In this document: positions 43,223 to 53,968 of the stretch, piece after piece
Position numbering within the stretch: the first letter of the stretch is position 1
Layout: each line of letters opens with the position of its first letter
Origin: Ferruginibacter sp.
GTDB taxonomy: Bacteria > Bacteroidota > Bacteroidia > Chitinophagales > Chitinophagaceae
Reading direction: 5' to 3'
DNA: 64,000 nucleotides
Assembly: GCA_014379905.1 (NCBI GenBank)
Contig: JACMKX010000113.1
Coordinates: forward strand, 1-64,000
Program-made: the position numbers and the translations under genes
Notes under the pieces: generated by a model
The model's input: only the letters and a program-made list of their open reading frames with translations
What the model was told of the DNA's origin: nothing
Databases searched by the model: none

Positions 43223-43390
43223 ACTCCTGCCTTAAGTTACTAACGTTAAAGGTTAGTATTTTATATTAGTTGATGATCAGGTTAAACACGCAGCAAAATA
43301 TTCCCGAAATTAAAGTACCCCTCAGCAAAAATAACTTTTCAATTTCCCTATTTTCTCCCAAATTTGTACCCATAAAAAACGGCAACAAAA

Positions 43391-43993
43391 TTGCCTTCCT
43401 GTTATTTTAAAAATTACAACACCCCATTCTTGCAAAACATAGAACCATACTACAACTGGCGCCACCTGTACGCAGCCGAAGAAGACAGCCGTTCTCCCTT
43501 CTATGGCCGTACCTACAGCGAGTTTGAATATTCTCAAACGCTCTATAATTTCTATATTCATCCGCAATGGGACGATTTTGGCAGCCGTACGCTTTACCTT
43601 AAATTATTGTATGTAGACTATGACCTCCATTTTTGCATCATCGAACTATTGGGGGAATGGAACGATGCCATTGAAAATGATATCATGACCCTTCGCCGGG
43701 ATATCACCGATCATTTATACGCCTTCGGCATTACCAAATACATCATTATTGGCGAAAACGTACTCAACTTCCATAGCAGCGACGACAGCTACTATGAAGA
43801 GTGGCGGGAGCAGCTGGAAGATGATAATGGATGGGTAGTGATCTTAAATTTTCCTTTACAAAGCAAACACGACTTTTTAAGGGCCCGGCTCACCAACTAT
43901 GCAGAGCTGATGGAAATGGAACAATGGCGAACTTTAAAACCGGAGGTCATTTTCCAGGCGATAGATTATGAAATGGGGAAGAGGTTGCGATAA
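43391..43993 (+). CDS. Conserved hypothetical cytosolic protein
   Basis: A 200-residue acidic protein rich in aromatic residues (NIEPYYNWRHLYAAEEDSRSPF, FYIHPQWDDFGSRTLYLKLLYVDYD, HLYAFGITKYIIIGENVLNFHSSDD). No signal peptide or membrane segment. It reads like a family restricted to Bacteroidota; function unknown. The frame opens with TTG at 43391 and no in-frame ATG is near, so the start is uncertain and may lie slightly differently. Confidence 0.65.
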   Translation: MPSCYFKNYNTPFLQNIEPYYNWRHLYAAEEDSRSPFYGRTYSEFEYSQTLYNFYIHPQWDDFGSRTLYLKLLYVDYDLHFCIIELLGEWNDAIENDIMTLRRDITDHLYAFGITKYIIIGENVLNFHSSDDSYYEEWREQLEDDNGWVVILNFPLQSKHDFLRARLTNYAELMEMEQWRTLKPEVIFQAIDYEMGKRLR

Positions 43994-44027
43994 AAAAAAA
44001 GCATACAGTCGCAACCTCAGAATTTTT

Positions 44028-44182
44028 TTAACCGCAAGGGCGCTAAGAGATTTATACAAACAGGAGAAAGAAAGACATGCACGCCATCAAGCATTTTAGC
44101 AATGTTAAGTTATGGTCGTACTCAAATCAGCGTCTGCAAAACCAAAGGCCTTTCCTGCGCCTTGGCGCCTTAGCGGTTCACC
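44028..44182. repeat. Inverted pair of the GCTAAGGCGC dispersed repeat
   Basis: Left arm TTAACCGCAAGGGCGCTAAG (44028-44047) and right arm CGCCTTGGCGCCTTAGCGGTT (44158-44178) are inverted relative to each other, 155 bp end to end. It resembles a REP-pair or small non-autonomous element. It lies between the gene at 43391 and the sdh promoter; the rest of the gap shows nothing. Confidence 0.6.
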
Positions 44183-44292
44183 ATGCACCATATTGTTGAA
44201 GATTTACCTTCATATCCTGCTTATATTTTAACATCCAGCACATTATATCTCAATTACTCCTACAATTCTTTCATTTTTTGCCTTGGTGGTGT

Positions 44293-44300
44293 TACCTTTG
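44293..44300 (+). promoter_or_regulatory. -7 box of the sdh operon
   Basis: TACCTTTG matches TAnnTTTG exactly, 33 bases before the sdhC ATG. A -33 TTTG at the usual distance is not clear (TTTC at about 44269). Confidence 0.55.
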
Positions 44301-44333
44301 CGCAACCATTATTTTAAATTACTCTGACATTTA

Positions 44334-45001
44334 TGACCTGGAAACAGCTTTTCACATCGTCCATCGGCAAAAAAATCACAATGGCCTTTACCGGCCTTTT
44401 TCTGATACTTTTTTTAATAGTGCATGCTGGGATCAATTCCAGCATTTTTTTAAATGATGGGGGAGAAACCTTCAACACTGTGGCACATTTCATGAGCCAC
44501 AACTGGATCATTCGCTTTCTGGAGATCGGGTTGATTGTCGGGATCATTGTTCATGCCATCCAGGGAATAGTGCTGTGGAAACAAAACGTAGCAGCAAGAC
44601 CAGTGGGATATGCTGTTACCAAAGCCGGCAAAAACAGTACCTGGTACAGCCGGAGCATGGGCCTGTTGGGCACATTAGTGCTGATATTCCTGATAATTCA
44701 TTTCTCTCATTTTTATGTAGGCACCAAAGTCGCTCTGTACAGCGGAGATCAGCCTCATAATTTATTTGAAGAAATGAAACTTATTTTTAGCAGTCCGCTG
44801 ATTGTAGCTTTTTATATTTTTAGTTTGATTGCCTTGTTCTGGCATTTGATCCACGGCTTTCAAAGTGCATTTCAAACATTTGGATTGAATCATAAAAGAT
44901 ACACTCCGATTATTAAAGCAGCGGGCTGGGTTTATACTATAATTATCATTACAGCCTTTGCCTTAATGCCGTTGTTAATGCATTTTGGTGTGATCGCATA
45001 A
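44334..45001 (+). CDS. sdhC: Succinate dehydrogenase cytochrome b subunit
   Basis: Membrane anchor of complex II. The 222-residue protein has five transmembrane helices with heme-ligand histidines in FLIVHAGINSS, ETFNTVAHFMSHNWIIRFLEIGLIVGIIVHAIQG, LIIHFSHFYVG and ALFWHLIHGFQSAFQ. This single-subunit, di-heme type B anchor is the Bacteroidota and Bacillus form and uses menaquinone. It begins the operon sdhC-sdhA-(glycosyltransferase)-sdhB. The start at 44334 gives MTWKQLFTSSIGKK, the usual N-terminus. Confidence 0.95.
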
Positions 45002-45041
45002 TGCTACGGGTAACTATCAACTAATCAACTAATCAACTGAT

Positions 45042-47018
45042 ATGGCTTTAGATGCAAAAATTCCTGAAGGTAAAATGGACGAGAAGTGGAGTGATTACAA
45101 AGGACATGTGAAACTCGTTAACCCTGCCAATAAGCGCAAGCTGGAAGTAATTGTAGTGGGTACCGGTTTAGCCGGAGCCAGTGCCGCAGCTGCTTTGGGC
45201 GAAATGGGGTATAAGGTAAAAGTATTTTGTTTCCAGGATAGCCCGCGCCGTGCACACAGCATTGCAGCACAGGGTGGCATCAACGCAGCAAAAAATTACC
45301 AGAATGATGGTGACTCTGTTTTTCGTTTATTTTACGATACTGTTAAAGGTGGCGATTACCGTGCAAGAGAGGGCAATGTGCATCGCCTGGCAGAAGTAAG
45401 TACAGCTATTATAGATCAGTGTGTGGCGCAGGGAGTACCTTTTGCAAGAGAATATGGTGGTTTACTAAGTAACCGATCTTTTGGCGGAACACAGGTTCAG
45501 CGCACCTTTTATGCCGCCGGGCAAACCGGGCAGCAGTTATTACTGGGTGCTTACAGTGCTTTGGAAAGACAGGTAGCCCTGGGAAATGTAACACAATACA
45601 GCCGCCACGAAATGCTGGATGTGGTGATGATAGATGGCAAGGCAAGAGGTATTATTGCAAGAGATCTGATATCTGGTAAACTGGAACGTCATTTTGGCCA
45701 TGCTGTTTTATTATGCAGCGGTGGCTATGGCAACGTATTCTATTTAAGTACCAACGCCATGGGAAGTAATGTAACTGCCGCATGGAAAGCACATAAAAAA
45801 GGCGCCTTCTTTGGTAATCCTTGTTTCACGCAAATTCACCCAACCTGTATTCCTGTAAGCGGCGATCACCAGAGTAAACTTACTTTGATGAGCGAGAGTT
45901 TAAGAAATGATGGCCGTATTTGGGTTCCCAAACAGCAAAACGATAACCGCAAAGCGGTTGATATACCAGAAGAAGAAAGAGATTATTATTTGGAAAGAAG
46001 GTATCCTGCCTTTGGTAACCTGGTGCCCAGGGATGTGGCTTCAAGAGCAGCCAAAGAAAGATGCGATGCAGGCTACGGTGTAGGCACTACCAAAATGGCC
46101 GTGTATCTTGATTTTGCGGATGCTATTAAAAGATATGGCAAAATTGAAGCCGGCAAAACCGGTGATCATAGCATATCGGATGCAGATGCTATTAAGCTGG
46201 GGAAAGAAGTGGTTAAGGAAAAATATGGCAACCTGTTTGAAATGTATGATAAGATCACGGGAGAGAATCCATACGAAATGCCGATGAGGATTTATCCTGC
46301 CGTGCATTACACCATGGGTGGCCTTTGGGTTGATTATGAATTGCAGACAACTGTAAAAGGTTTGTATGCACTGGGGGAAGCGAACTTTAGTGATCATGGC
46401 GCCAACCGTTTGGGTGCATCCGCACTCATGCAAGGTTTGGCAGACGGATATTTTGTAATTCCTTACACATTGGGAAATTACCTGGCAGATGAAATTCGTA
46501 CAACCGCTATCTCTACCGATCATGAAGCTTTTAAACAAACCGAAAGAGATGTAAATGACCGCATCAATAAACTGATGAGCATTAAAGGAACTGAAACAGT
46601 AGAAAGTTTTCATAAACGTCTTGGTAAGATCATGTGGGATAAATGCGGCATGGCCCGTAATGCACAAGGCCTAACACAAGCCATTGCAGAAATTCAACAG
46701 TTGAAAAAAGAATTCTGGAGCAACGTTCGAATACCCGGCGAAATTCATGAAATGAATGCAGAACTTGACAAGGCCGGCAGGGTAGCAGACTTTATTGAAC
46801 TGGGTGAACTGATGTGCAAAGATGCCTTACAGCGGGAAGAAAGCTGTGGCGGCCACTTTAGAGAAGAAAGCCAGACAGAAGATGGGGAAGCCAAACGGGA
46901 CGATGATAATTTTAGTTATGTTTCTGCCTGGGAATACAAAGGAGATTCAGACTGGGCATTGAATAAAGAAACGCTGGAGTTTGAGATCGTTAAACCCAGC
47001 CAACGAAGTTACAAATAA
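45042..47018 (+). CDS. sdhA: Succinate dehydrogenase flavoprotein subunit
   Basis: Oxidises succinate to fumarate on covalent FAD. The 658-residue protein has the FAD-binding [19 protein letters not shown], the His-linked FAD segment [21 protein letters not shown], and active-site blocks [19 protein letters not shown] and [14 protein letters not shown]. This long form with the NYQNDGDS insertion is typical of the menaquinone-linked class. Its stop overlaps the start of the glycosyltransferase gene by one base, so the two are coupled. Confidence 0.97.
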   Translation: MALDAKIPEGKMDEKWSDYKGHVKLVNPANKRKLEVIVVGTGLAGASAAAALGEMGYKVKVFCFQDSPRRAHSIAAQGGINAAKNYQNDGDSVFRLFYDTVKGGDYRAREGNVHRLAEVSTAIIDQCVAQGVPFAREYGGLLSNRSFGGTQVQRTFYAAGQTGQQLLLGAYSALERQVALGNVTQYSRHEMLDVVMIDGKARGIIARDLISGKLERHFGHAVLLCSGGYGNVFYLSTNAMGSNVTAAWKAHKKGAFFGNPCFTQIHPTCIPVSGDHQSKLTLMSESLRNDGRIWVPKQQNDNRKAVDIPEEERDYYLERRYPAFGNLVPRDVASRAAKERCDAGYGVGTTKMAVYLDFADAIKRYGKIEAGKTGDHSISDADAIKLGKEVVKEKYGNLFEMYDKITGENPYEMPMRIYPAVHYTMGGLWVDYELQTTVKGLYALGEANFSDHGANRLGASALMQGLADGYFVIPYTLGNYLADEIRTTAISTDHEAFKQTERDVNDRINKLMSIKGTETVESFHKRLGKIMWDKCGMARNAQGLTQAIAEIQQLKKEFWSNVRIPGEIHEMNAELDKAGRVADFIELGELMCKDALQREESCGGHFREESQTEDGEAKRDDDNFSYVSAWEYKGDSDWALNKETLEFEIVKPSQRSYK

Positions 47019-47884
47019 TGAAAATAAGCGGTTTCACCTTCGTAAAAAATGCCATTAAATTTGGTTACCCGGTGGTGGAATCTGTTACTTCTATATTACC
47101 GTTGGTGGATGAGATGATTGTTTGTGTAGGAGATTCGGAAGATGAAACAACAGCATTGATACAGTCAATTAAAACTGATAAAATAAAAATTATTCATTCT
47201 GTATGGGATAATAATTTGCGGGAGGGCGGTAAAGTGCTTGCAGTTGAAACCAATAAGGCATTGGCGGCAACAGCAGCAGGCAGCGATTGGCTCTTTTATA
47301 TACAGGCAGATGAAATTGTACATGAAAAATATCACCCGGCCATTATTGCAGCAATGCAGCAATACAAGGATGATAAAAAAGTAGAAGGACTTCTTTTTAA
47401 CTACCTCCATTTTTACGGTAGTTTTAAATACTTGGGAGATGGCAGGGCATGGTATTCCAAAGAAATCCGGGTAATACGAAATGACAAGAAAATAAGTTCT
47501 TATAAGGATGCGCAGGGTTTTAGGTGGATGGATAACCGTAAGCTGAATGTGAAATTGATAGATGCTTACATTTATCATTATGGCTGGGTCAGAAGTCCGT
47601 TAACGATGCATAGGAAACAACAGAATTTTAAGAGTCTTTACAGGTCAATTGCGCATGAACCGAAAGAAGAAGTTGAATTTGATTATTCAGGGGTAGATAC
47701 TCTGACATTGTTTGAGGGAACGCATCCTTTGGTAGTGAGCGAAATGTTAAGTAAGGAAAACTGGCGTTTTGAAAGAGATATTAAGAAGAAGCATTTTAAA
47801 AATTTAAAACATCGGTTACTTTATTTTTTTTCACAAAATTTTGGATGGAGACCTTTTGAATACCGCAACTATAAAAAGATTTAA
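47018..47884 (+). CDS. Family 2-like glycosyltransferase inside the sdh operon
   Basis: A 288-residue protein with the nucleotide-sugar fold of GT2-type enzymes: [38 protein letters not shown] and the acidic motif [14 protein letters not shown] near residue 95 (the DxD-like QADE). No membrane segment. It overlaps sdhA by one base and ends 23 bp before sdhB, so it is expressed with complex II although its reaction has nothing to do with it. Substrate unknown. In most relatives of SdhCAB the genes are contiguous, so this looks like an inserted gene. Confidence 0.82.
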   Translation: MKISGFTFVKNAIKFGYPVVESVTSILPLVDEMIVCVGDSEDETTALIQSIKTDKIKIIHSVWDNNLREGGKVLAVETNKALAATAAGSDWLFYIQADEIVHEKYHPAIIAAMQQYKDDKKVEGLLFNYLHFYGSFKYLGDGRAWYSKEIRVIRNDKKISSYKDAQGFRWMDNRKLNVKLIDAYIYHYGWVRSPLTMHRKQQNFKSLYRSIAHEPKEEVEFDYSGVDTLTLFEGTHPLVVSEMLSKENWRFERDIKKKHFKNLKHRLLYFFSQNFGWRPFEYRNYKKI

Positions 47885-47907
47885 AAAACAACTCGCAATT
47901 TAATTAT

Positions 47908-48672
47908 ATGGAACATTACAATATGAACCTTACGCTTAAAGTCTGGAAGCAAAAAAATAGTTCAGCAAAGGGAAATTTTGAAAATTACCAGGTGAGCAAC
48001 ATTTCTTCGGAGATGAGCTTTTTGGAAATGTTTGATGTTTTAAATGAAAAGCTGATAGCAGAAGGGAAAGAGCCTATCACTTTTGATCATGATTGCCGGG
48101 AAGGCATTTGCGGTGCCTGCAGTATGTACATCGACGGGCAGCCTCATGGCCCGTGGCAGCAAAACACTACCTGCCAATTGCATATGCGTGCCTTTAAAAA
48201 TGGCGATACCATCGTAGTAGAACCATGGCGCAGCAAGGCATTTCCTGTTATTAAAGATTTGATGGTAGATCGTACCGCTTTCGACAGGATTATACAGGCG
48301 GGCGGATACATTAGCGTAAATACGGGTAATGCTGTGGATGCCAATGCCATCCCCGTTGACAAAAGAAATGCAGACGAAGCTTTCAACGCAGCCGCGTGCA
48401 TAGGTTGCGGTGCCTGCGTGGCTGCCTGCAAAAACAGCAGTGCCATGTTGTTTGTAAGTGCCAAGGTTTCACAGCTGGCTTTATTACCCCAGGGTGTTCC
48501 TGAAAAAGAAACCAGGGTATTGAATATGGTGGCGCAAATGGATAAAGAGGGTTTTGGTAATTGTACCAATACCTATGCCTGCGAAGCTGAATGTCCAAAA
48601 GGTATTTCGGTAATCAATATTGCCCGAATGAACAGGGAATTCCTTGGTGCGGGCCTAAATGACGAAGGTTAA
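47908..48672 (+). CDS. sdhB: Succinate dehydrogenase iron-sulfur subunit
   Basis: Passes electrons from FAD to quinone. The 254-residue protein holds the 2Fe-2S site in [18 protein letters not shown], and the 4Fe-4S and 3Fe-4S sites in [17 protein letters not shown] and [17 protein letters not shown]. Cys spacing is complete. The TTG-less start at 47908 is an ATG; a second ATG (MNLTLKVW) at 47923 is an alternative. A strong terminator follows. Confidence 0.96.
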   Translation: MEHYNMNLTLKVWKQKNSSAKGNFENYQVSNISSEMSFLEMFDVLNEKLIAEGKEPITFDHDCREGICGACSMYIDGQPHGPWQQNTTCQLHMRAFKNGDTIVVEPWRSKAFPVIKDLMVDRTAFDRIIQAGGYISVNTGNAVDANAIPVDKRNADEAFNAAACIGCGACVAACKNSSAMLFVSAKVSQLALLPQGVPEKETRVLNMVAQMDKEGFGNCTNTYACEAECPKGISVINIARMNREFLGAGLNDEG

Positions 48673-48695
48673 TATCAAATTTTTATAATATCAGG

Positions 48696-48726
48696 TACCT
48701 TCTGCGTTTGCAGGAGGTATTTTTTT
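48696..48726 (+). terminator. Intrinsic terminator of the sdh operon
   Basis: TACCTTCTGC (48696-48705) pairs with GCAGGAGGTA (48710-48719) with one G-T wobble, followed by seven T. Confidence 0.88.
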
Positions 48727-48804
48727 GCAACAAAATCACTAAAAAAAGCATCTTGAATAATAGTGCTAATTTTAAAGCGTTATGATGATCCATAAAAACA
48801 ATTA

Positions 48805-51800
48805 TTGAACCCCCAAAGGATATACCTGCTGCTGCTTTTAATGCTGCCACTGTTTTGTGCCTATGCGCAAAATGTGCCCGGTGCATCCAACCTTCGCAAA
48901 AAAATGGTAGCCACCAATGCCGGTACCATTACATTGGATTCCCTGAGCATTGTTCCCAATACACTGGTTATTGAAGGAGTTTCTCCGGAGGATTATATAC
49001 TGGACGAAGTAAGGGCCACCCTTAGCTGGAAAAGAAATATAGGGCAGAAAAATGTGTGGGCAACCTACCGGGTTTTTCCATTCCGCTTAAATGCCATCAG
49101 CCGCCGCCATAATTTTGACAGTGTTCGTTATAACTTTATTGCCCAGGCCGCTCCCAGGGTAAGGGCTGGCACCAAAACCGTAAATCCTTTCATGGATTTT
49201 GGCGGCCTGCAATCCGAGGGCAGCTTTGGCCGCTCCATATCATTTGGCAATAGCCAGGATGCTGTAGTGAACAGCAGTATGAATTTACAACTCAGTGGTT
49301 TTATCGGTGATAGCCTGGAATTAACTGCTGCCATTACCGACAACAACCTCCCCATACAACCCGAAGGGAATACACAGGATCTGCGCGACTTTGACAGGAT
49401 CTTCCTGCAGGTAAAGAAAAAGAAATGGCAGATCAATTTTGGCGATATTGATATCCGCCAGAGCAAAAACTATTTCCTTAATTTTTATAAAAGATTGCAG
49501 GGCGTTTCTTTCTTAACAGAGAATAAGATCAGCAAAAATATCAGTAACTCTTTGCTGGCAAGCGGTGCCATTGCCAAAGGAAAATTCACCAGGAATGTTA
49601 TTACAGCACTGGAAGGCAACCAGGGCCCATATAGATTGCAGGGCGCCAACAACGAATTGTACTTCGTGATACTGGCAGGAACAGAAAGGGTTTTTATTGA
49701 TGGCATATTACAACAACGTGGCGAAGACCAGGATTATGTAATCAACTATAATACTGCGGAAATAACGTTTACGCCTAAACGCATGATTACAAAAGATAGC
49801 AGGATACAGGTGGAGTTTGAATACAGTGACCGCAACTTCCTCAATTCACAGATATATGTAAATGATGAGATCCGGCTCGGTAAAAAGTTGCTGGTAACAG
49901 CCGGCGTTTATATAAACCAGGATGCAAGAAATTCTGCCATTGATCAGACGCTGGATAACACACAAAAACAATTTTTGGCAGACATCGGGGATAGTATAGC
50001 AGATGCGCTGTACCAGTCTGCCTACATTGATACCTTAACTGCCGGTAAAATATTGTATAAAAAGATAGATACTTTATACAATGGAGTTTTTCATGATTCC
50101 ATTTTCGTGATCAGCAATGACCCCGCACTGGTATTGTACACCCCTGGGTTTAGTTACCTTGGCCCCGGCCGGGGAAATTACAGGCAGTTACTTAATGCCA
50201 GCAATGGTCGTGCCTTTGAATGGGTTCAGCCTGATGTCAATAACAATTCCTTGGGCGACTGGGAACCGGTTACCTTGTTGGTTACTCCCAAAAAATTGCA
50301 GGTCGTATCATTGGGTGTGCAATATGCCATAACTGCCAAAACAAAAATAATTACTGAAGTTGCCACCAGTACCTACGATGTAAATTTATTTTCTTCAAAA
50401 GATAAAAATAATGACCAGGGATTTGCAGGTAAATTCAGTTTACAAAACACGGACAACAAGTTAAAACTTGCCGGCCGTAGTTTATTAATGTATTCAGAAG
50501 TAGGCTACGAATATGTGCAGCAAAGATTTAAAGCGCTGGAACGTTTGCGTAATGTGGAATTTTTGAGAGATTGGGGTTTGGCTTTGGACAGGTTACCTGC
50601 AGATGAACATATTAGCCATGCAGCAGTAAAATTTGCAGATAACAAAGGGAATTTTTTAAGGGCAGAAATAAAAAATTACAATCGCAGTGATAATTACAGC
50701 GGTTGGTTACAGCGACTCGACCTCTACAATGAATACAAGGGCTGGAAATTAAATAACCAGCTTTCTTACACAAGCATTGATGATGCTTTGACGAAAGGAA
50801 ATTTTTTCCGGCCGGCTGTAAACATAAGCAAGGAGCTGAAACAATGGTGGAAAATGGAAACCGGTTTTAAATATTCCGGTGAATACAACAGGCAAACCAA
50901 TAAGGCGGCAGATACATTAATTGCCACAAGCTTTGCTTTTAGTATCATGGAATGGTACATAAAAAGCAACCAGCAAAAATTAAACAAATGGGGTTTCTCC
51001 TACTACAGGCGTAGTGATCAGTTGCCTGAGGGCGCTTCTTTAAAGCAGGCAGATAAGAGTAATAATTTTACCCTGTCAACAGAACTACTAAAAAATGAAA
51101 AACACCAGTTCAAATTTAATTTGACCTACCGGGATCTTATAGTGGATAATGCGGGCCTGAGCAGGCAAAAATCCGATCAGAGTATTTTAGGCAGAACAGA
51201 ATATTATGTAAATGAGTTTAAAGGCTTTTTTACCGGTAATATATTGTACGAATTAGGAAGCGGGCAGGAACAGAAAAGAGAATTTTCTTATGTAGAGGTA
51301 CCAGCAGGACAGGGACAATATACCTGGATAGATTACAACAACAACGGCGTCGCAGAATTGAATGAATTTGAAGAAGCACAGTTCCAGGATCAAAAGAAAT
51401 ACATCCGGGTATTCACCCCTTCCAATCAATATGTAAAAGCCAACTACCTGCAATTCAATTATAGTTTTACGCTGGACCCAAAAGCCATTATTAAAACAGC
51501 CAATGCAAAAGGATTTAAGAAAATATTGTTGAAAAGTAACACCAGTTCTGCTTTACAAATTGGTAAAAAAGTAGTGAGTGGCGGTGGTTTTCTCTTTAAC
51601 CCGTTCGAAAAAAAACTGGCAGATTCTACACTTATCAGCCTGAACTCCTTCATCTCCAATACTTATTTTTACAATCGTACCAGCAGCAAATGGGGCTTTG
51701 AATTCACTCATAGCCGTGCATCTTCAAAAACCCTGCTGGCTTATGGTTTGGAAGCAAGGCAGCTGGACAATCTTACTTCAAAAATCAGGGTGAATTATAA

Positions 51801-52299
51801 AAGAAATATCGTGAGCAATTTTGTTTTTCGTAAAATAAGCAATGAGTTAAACAGCAGCAACTCCAAATTTGAAAACCGCAATTATAAAATAGCAGGTTAT
51901 TATGCCGAACCCAATATCAGTTATATCTATCGCTCCAATATCAGGGCCACGTTGGGATATGTAATGAGTTTCAAACGCAACAGGATCGATTCTATGGAAA
52001 AAGTCAATAACAATGCGATCAACCTTGATCTGAAATTCAATACCCTCGCCAATAGCAGCATTACGGCAAAACTCACTTTCGATAACATCAGCTTTAAAGG
52101 TTACCCGGGGGCAGCCAATACAACGGTAGGGTATATTTTATTAGATGGATTATTGCCTGGAAAAAATTACCTGTGGAACCTCGAATACACCAAACGCATT
52201 GCAGGCAATATTGAAATGAGTATTAACTATGAAGGCCGCAAACCCGGCACTGCACAAACAGTGCATACCGGCAGGGCTGCCATCCGGGCGCTCTTTTAG
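48805..52299 (+). CDS. Large outer-membrane beta-barrel-like protein
   Basis: A 1164-residue exported protein (signal peptide [17 protein letters not shown]). The N-terminal half contains [25 protein letters not shown] and [22 protein letters not shown], stretches reminiscent of the repeats of the giant T9SS translocon protein SprA; the C-terminal half is a series of amphipathic strands with aromatic belts ([39 protein letters not shown]), as in outer-membrane barrels. No TonB plug is seen. Start is TTG 48805, as no in-frame ATG precedes the signal peptide. Function unknown. Confidence 0.65.
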   Translation: MNPQRIYLLLLLMLPLFCAYAQNVPGASNLRKKMVATNAGTITLDSLSIVPNTLVIEGVSPEDYILDEVRATLSWKRNIGQKNVWATYRVFPFRLNAISRRHNFDSVRYNFIAQAAPRVRAGTKTVNPFMDFGGLQSEGSFGRSISFGNSQDAVVNSSMNLQLSGFIGDSLELTAAITDNNLPIQPEGNTQDLRDFDRIFLQVKKKKWQINFGDIDIRQSKNYFLNFYKRLQGVSFLTENKISKNISNSLLASGAIAKGKFTRNVITALEGNQGPYRLQGANNELYFVILAGTERVFIDGILQQRGEDQDYVINYNTAEITFTPKRMITKDSRIQVEFEYSDRNFLNSQIYVNDEIRLGKKLLVTAGVYINQDARNSAIDQTLDNTQKQFLADIGDSIADALYQSAYIDTLTAGKILYKKIDTLYNGVFHDSIFVISNDPALVLYTPGFSYLGPGRGNYRQLLNASNGRAFEWVQPDVNNNSLGDWEPVTLLVTPKKLQVVSLGVQYAITAKTKIITEVATSTYDVNLFSSKDKNNDQGFAGKFSLQNTDNKLKLAGRSLLMYSEVGYEYVQQRFKALERLRNVEFLRDWGLALDRLPADEHISHAAVKFADNKGNFLRAEIKNYNRSDNYSGWLQRLDLYNEYKGWKLNNQLSYTSIDDALTKGNFFRPAVNISKELKQWWKMETGFKYSGEYNRQTNKAADTLIATSFAFSIMEWYIKSNQQKLNKWGFSYYRRSDQLPEGASLKQADKSNNFTLSTELLKNEKHQFKFNLTYRDLIVDNAGLSRQKSDQSILGRTEYYVNEFKGFFTGNILYELGSGQEQKREFSYVEVPAGQGQYTWIDYNNNGVAELNEFEEAQFQDQKKYIRVFTPSNQYVKANYLQFNYSFTLDPKAIIKTANAKGFKKILLKSNTSSALQIGKKVVSGGGFLFNPFEKKLADSTLISLNSFISNTYFYNRTSSKWGFEFTHSRASSKTLLAYGLEARQLDNLTSKIRVNYKRNIVSNFVFRKISNELNSSNSKFENRNYKIAGYYAEPNISYIYRSNIRATLGYVMSFKRNRIDSMEKVNNNAINLDLKFNTLANSSITAKLTFDNISFKGYPGAANTTVGYILLDGLLPGKNYLWNLEYTKRIAGNIEMSINYEGRKPGTAQTVHTGRAAIRALF

Positions 52300-52322
52300 G
52301 GTCGGGACCGAAGGTCAGACCC
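52298..52322. repeat. Dispersed repeat GGGTC-N-GGACCGAA, copy 2
   Basis: GGGTCGGGACCGAAGGTCAGACCC overlaps the end of the preceding gene's stop and matches 3905-3928. Short hairpin potential. Confidence 0.5.
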
Positions 52323-52395
52323 GGAATTAATGTTTGTTCTGAGCCTTGCTCCCCTGCCGGATAAAAACCGTATTTTTATTCCATACTTAACTTAT

Positions 52396-53967
52396 ATGAA
52401 AAAAATCTTTTTGGTATCACTTGTACTTTTTTGCAAAACCACGTTTGCCCAGGAAAACTACTGGCAACAAAAATTATATTATACGATAGATGTTGCTTTG
52501 GATGAAAAAGAAAAAATGCTGACAGGAAAGGAGACTGTTATCTATAAAAATAATGCGCCTGTTGCATTGGATTTTATCTGGTTTCATATCTGGCCAAATG
52601 CTTATAAAAATAATACCACAGCTTTATTCCAGCAGATCAACAACGATGAATCACGGAAAAAGAAATTAAAAGGAAAAACATCGGGAAGTATTGAGGGACT
52701 TGCCTTTAGCGTAAATGGCGCAGCCGCTCAAACAGAAGCCCATGCTAACCCCGCTTACATCGATATCATTAAACTAAAACTGCCAAAAGCGTTACTGCCC
52801 GGGGATTCTGTAAGCATTAGTACGCCTTTTTCTGTAAAACTTCCTGAATACTTTTCAAGATCAGGGTATGCAGACGGTCAATTTATGTTGTGCCAGTGGT
52901 ATCCTAAACCTGCCGTATTTGATAAGGATGGCTGGCACGAAATGCCTTACCTGGACATGGGAGAATTTTACAGTGAGTATGCAGATTACAAAGTGAATAT
53001 CCAGCTTCCCTCAGATTTTGTTGTTGCTGCTACGGGCCAGCTAAGCGGAGCAGAACTCAACAAATACAAAACAATTGGAACTGCCAATGCTAAAGACAGG
53101 CACGGAAAACCTGCCATGTATTCGCCCGGTGATACCATTACTAAAACATTGTCTTTTGCTGCAAACAATGTTCCTGATTTTGCCTGGTTTGCCGACCGGG
53201 ACCTGGTAATACAGTATGACACTGTACAACTGGCCTCCGGAAAAATCGTAGATGCTTTTAGTTATTATCATAACAAAAAAAACAGTTTATGGAAAAACAG
53301 TATTGATTATATAAAAGCTGCAGTGCATTTTTATAGCAACGCAGTTGGGGAATATGATTACCCGGTGGTACAGGCTATTGAAGGCCCCAAAAATAATTCA
53401 AGCGGGGGTATGGAATACCCCATGGTTACGCTGATAACAAGTCCCGATGCAAAAGTAGAAACACTGGACGCTGTTATAACACATGAGGTTGGACACAACT
53501 GGTTTATGAGTATGCTGGGCAGCAATGAACGGATGCATACCTGGCAGGATGAAGGAATGAACAGTTATTACCAGTTCCGTTATGAAGCAGAGAAATACCG
53601 CGTTAATTCCATATTTGGAGATGCTATTCCGGAAGAGTTAAAAAAATTGACGGCAAAAGATTTTCAGACTACGGTTTATAATGCCCTGCAAAATGTTCCA
53701 ATGGAACCGGCCATTGAAACACCCGCTGCATCCTTTACCAGTTCCAACGACTATGGTGTGGTATCTTATGTAAAAGCTGCGATCTGGATGTACCTGCTGG
53801 AGGATGCTATCGGACAGAAAAAAGTTGATGCCGCCTTTCAATATTACTTTTCGCAATGGAAACATAAACATCCACAACCCGGGGACATGAAGCTTGCATT
53901 TGAAAAATCAATAGGCAGTAACCTGGATGATTTTTTTAATATGCTTGATAAGAAAGGGAAGCTTTAG
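52396..53967 (+). CDS. M1-family metallopeptidase (gluzincin), secreted
   Basis: A 523-residue exported aminopeptidase-type protein (signal peptide MKKIFLVSLVLFCKTTFAQ). The zinc site is HEVGHNWF near residue 368 and the Glu ligand follows about 20 residues later in TWQDEGMNSYYQF. Upstream lies NSSGGMEYPMVTLI, the substrate-recognising GxMEN-like region, here GGMEY. The N-terminal beta domain (YYTIDVALDEKEKMLTGKETVIYKN) fits the M1 saddle. The C-terminal helical domain is short. The frame extends to 52330, but ATG 52396 gives the signal peptide. Convergent with the SGNH gene. Confidence 0.9.
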   Translation: MKKIFLVSLVLFCKTTFAQENYWQQKLYYTIDVALDEKEKMLTGKETVIYKNNAPVALDFIWFHIWPNAYKNNTTALFQQINNDESRKKKLKGKTSGSIEGLAFSVNGAAAQTEAHANPAYIDIIKLKLPKALLPGDSVSISTPFSVKLPEYFSRSGYADGQFMLCQWYPKPAVFDKDGWHEMPYLDMGEFYSEYADYKVNIQLPSDFVVAATGQLSGAELNKYKTIGTANAKDRHGKPAMYSPGDTITKTLSFAANNVPDFAWFADRDLVIQYDTVQLASGKIVDAFSYYHNKKNSLWKNSIDYIKAAVHFYSNAVGEYDYPVVQAIEGPKNNSSGGMEYPMVTLITSPDAKVETLDAVITHEVGHNWFMSMLGSNERMHTWQDEGMNSYYQFRYEAEKYRVNSIFGDAIPEELKKLTAKDFQTTVYNALQNVPMEPAIETPAASFTSSNDYGVVSYVKAAIWMYLLEDAIGQKKVDAAFQYYFSQWKHKHPQPGDMKLAFEKSIGSNLDDFFNMLDKKGKL

Positions 53968-53968
53968 G

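Noticed and set aside
46041..46667. 208-codon minus-strand ORF inside sdhA
   Set aside because: Shadow of the sdhA reading frame; the plus-strand frame is an unmistakable SdhA.
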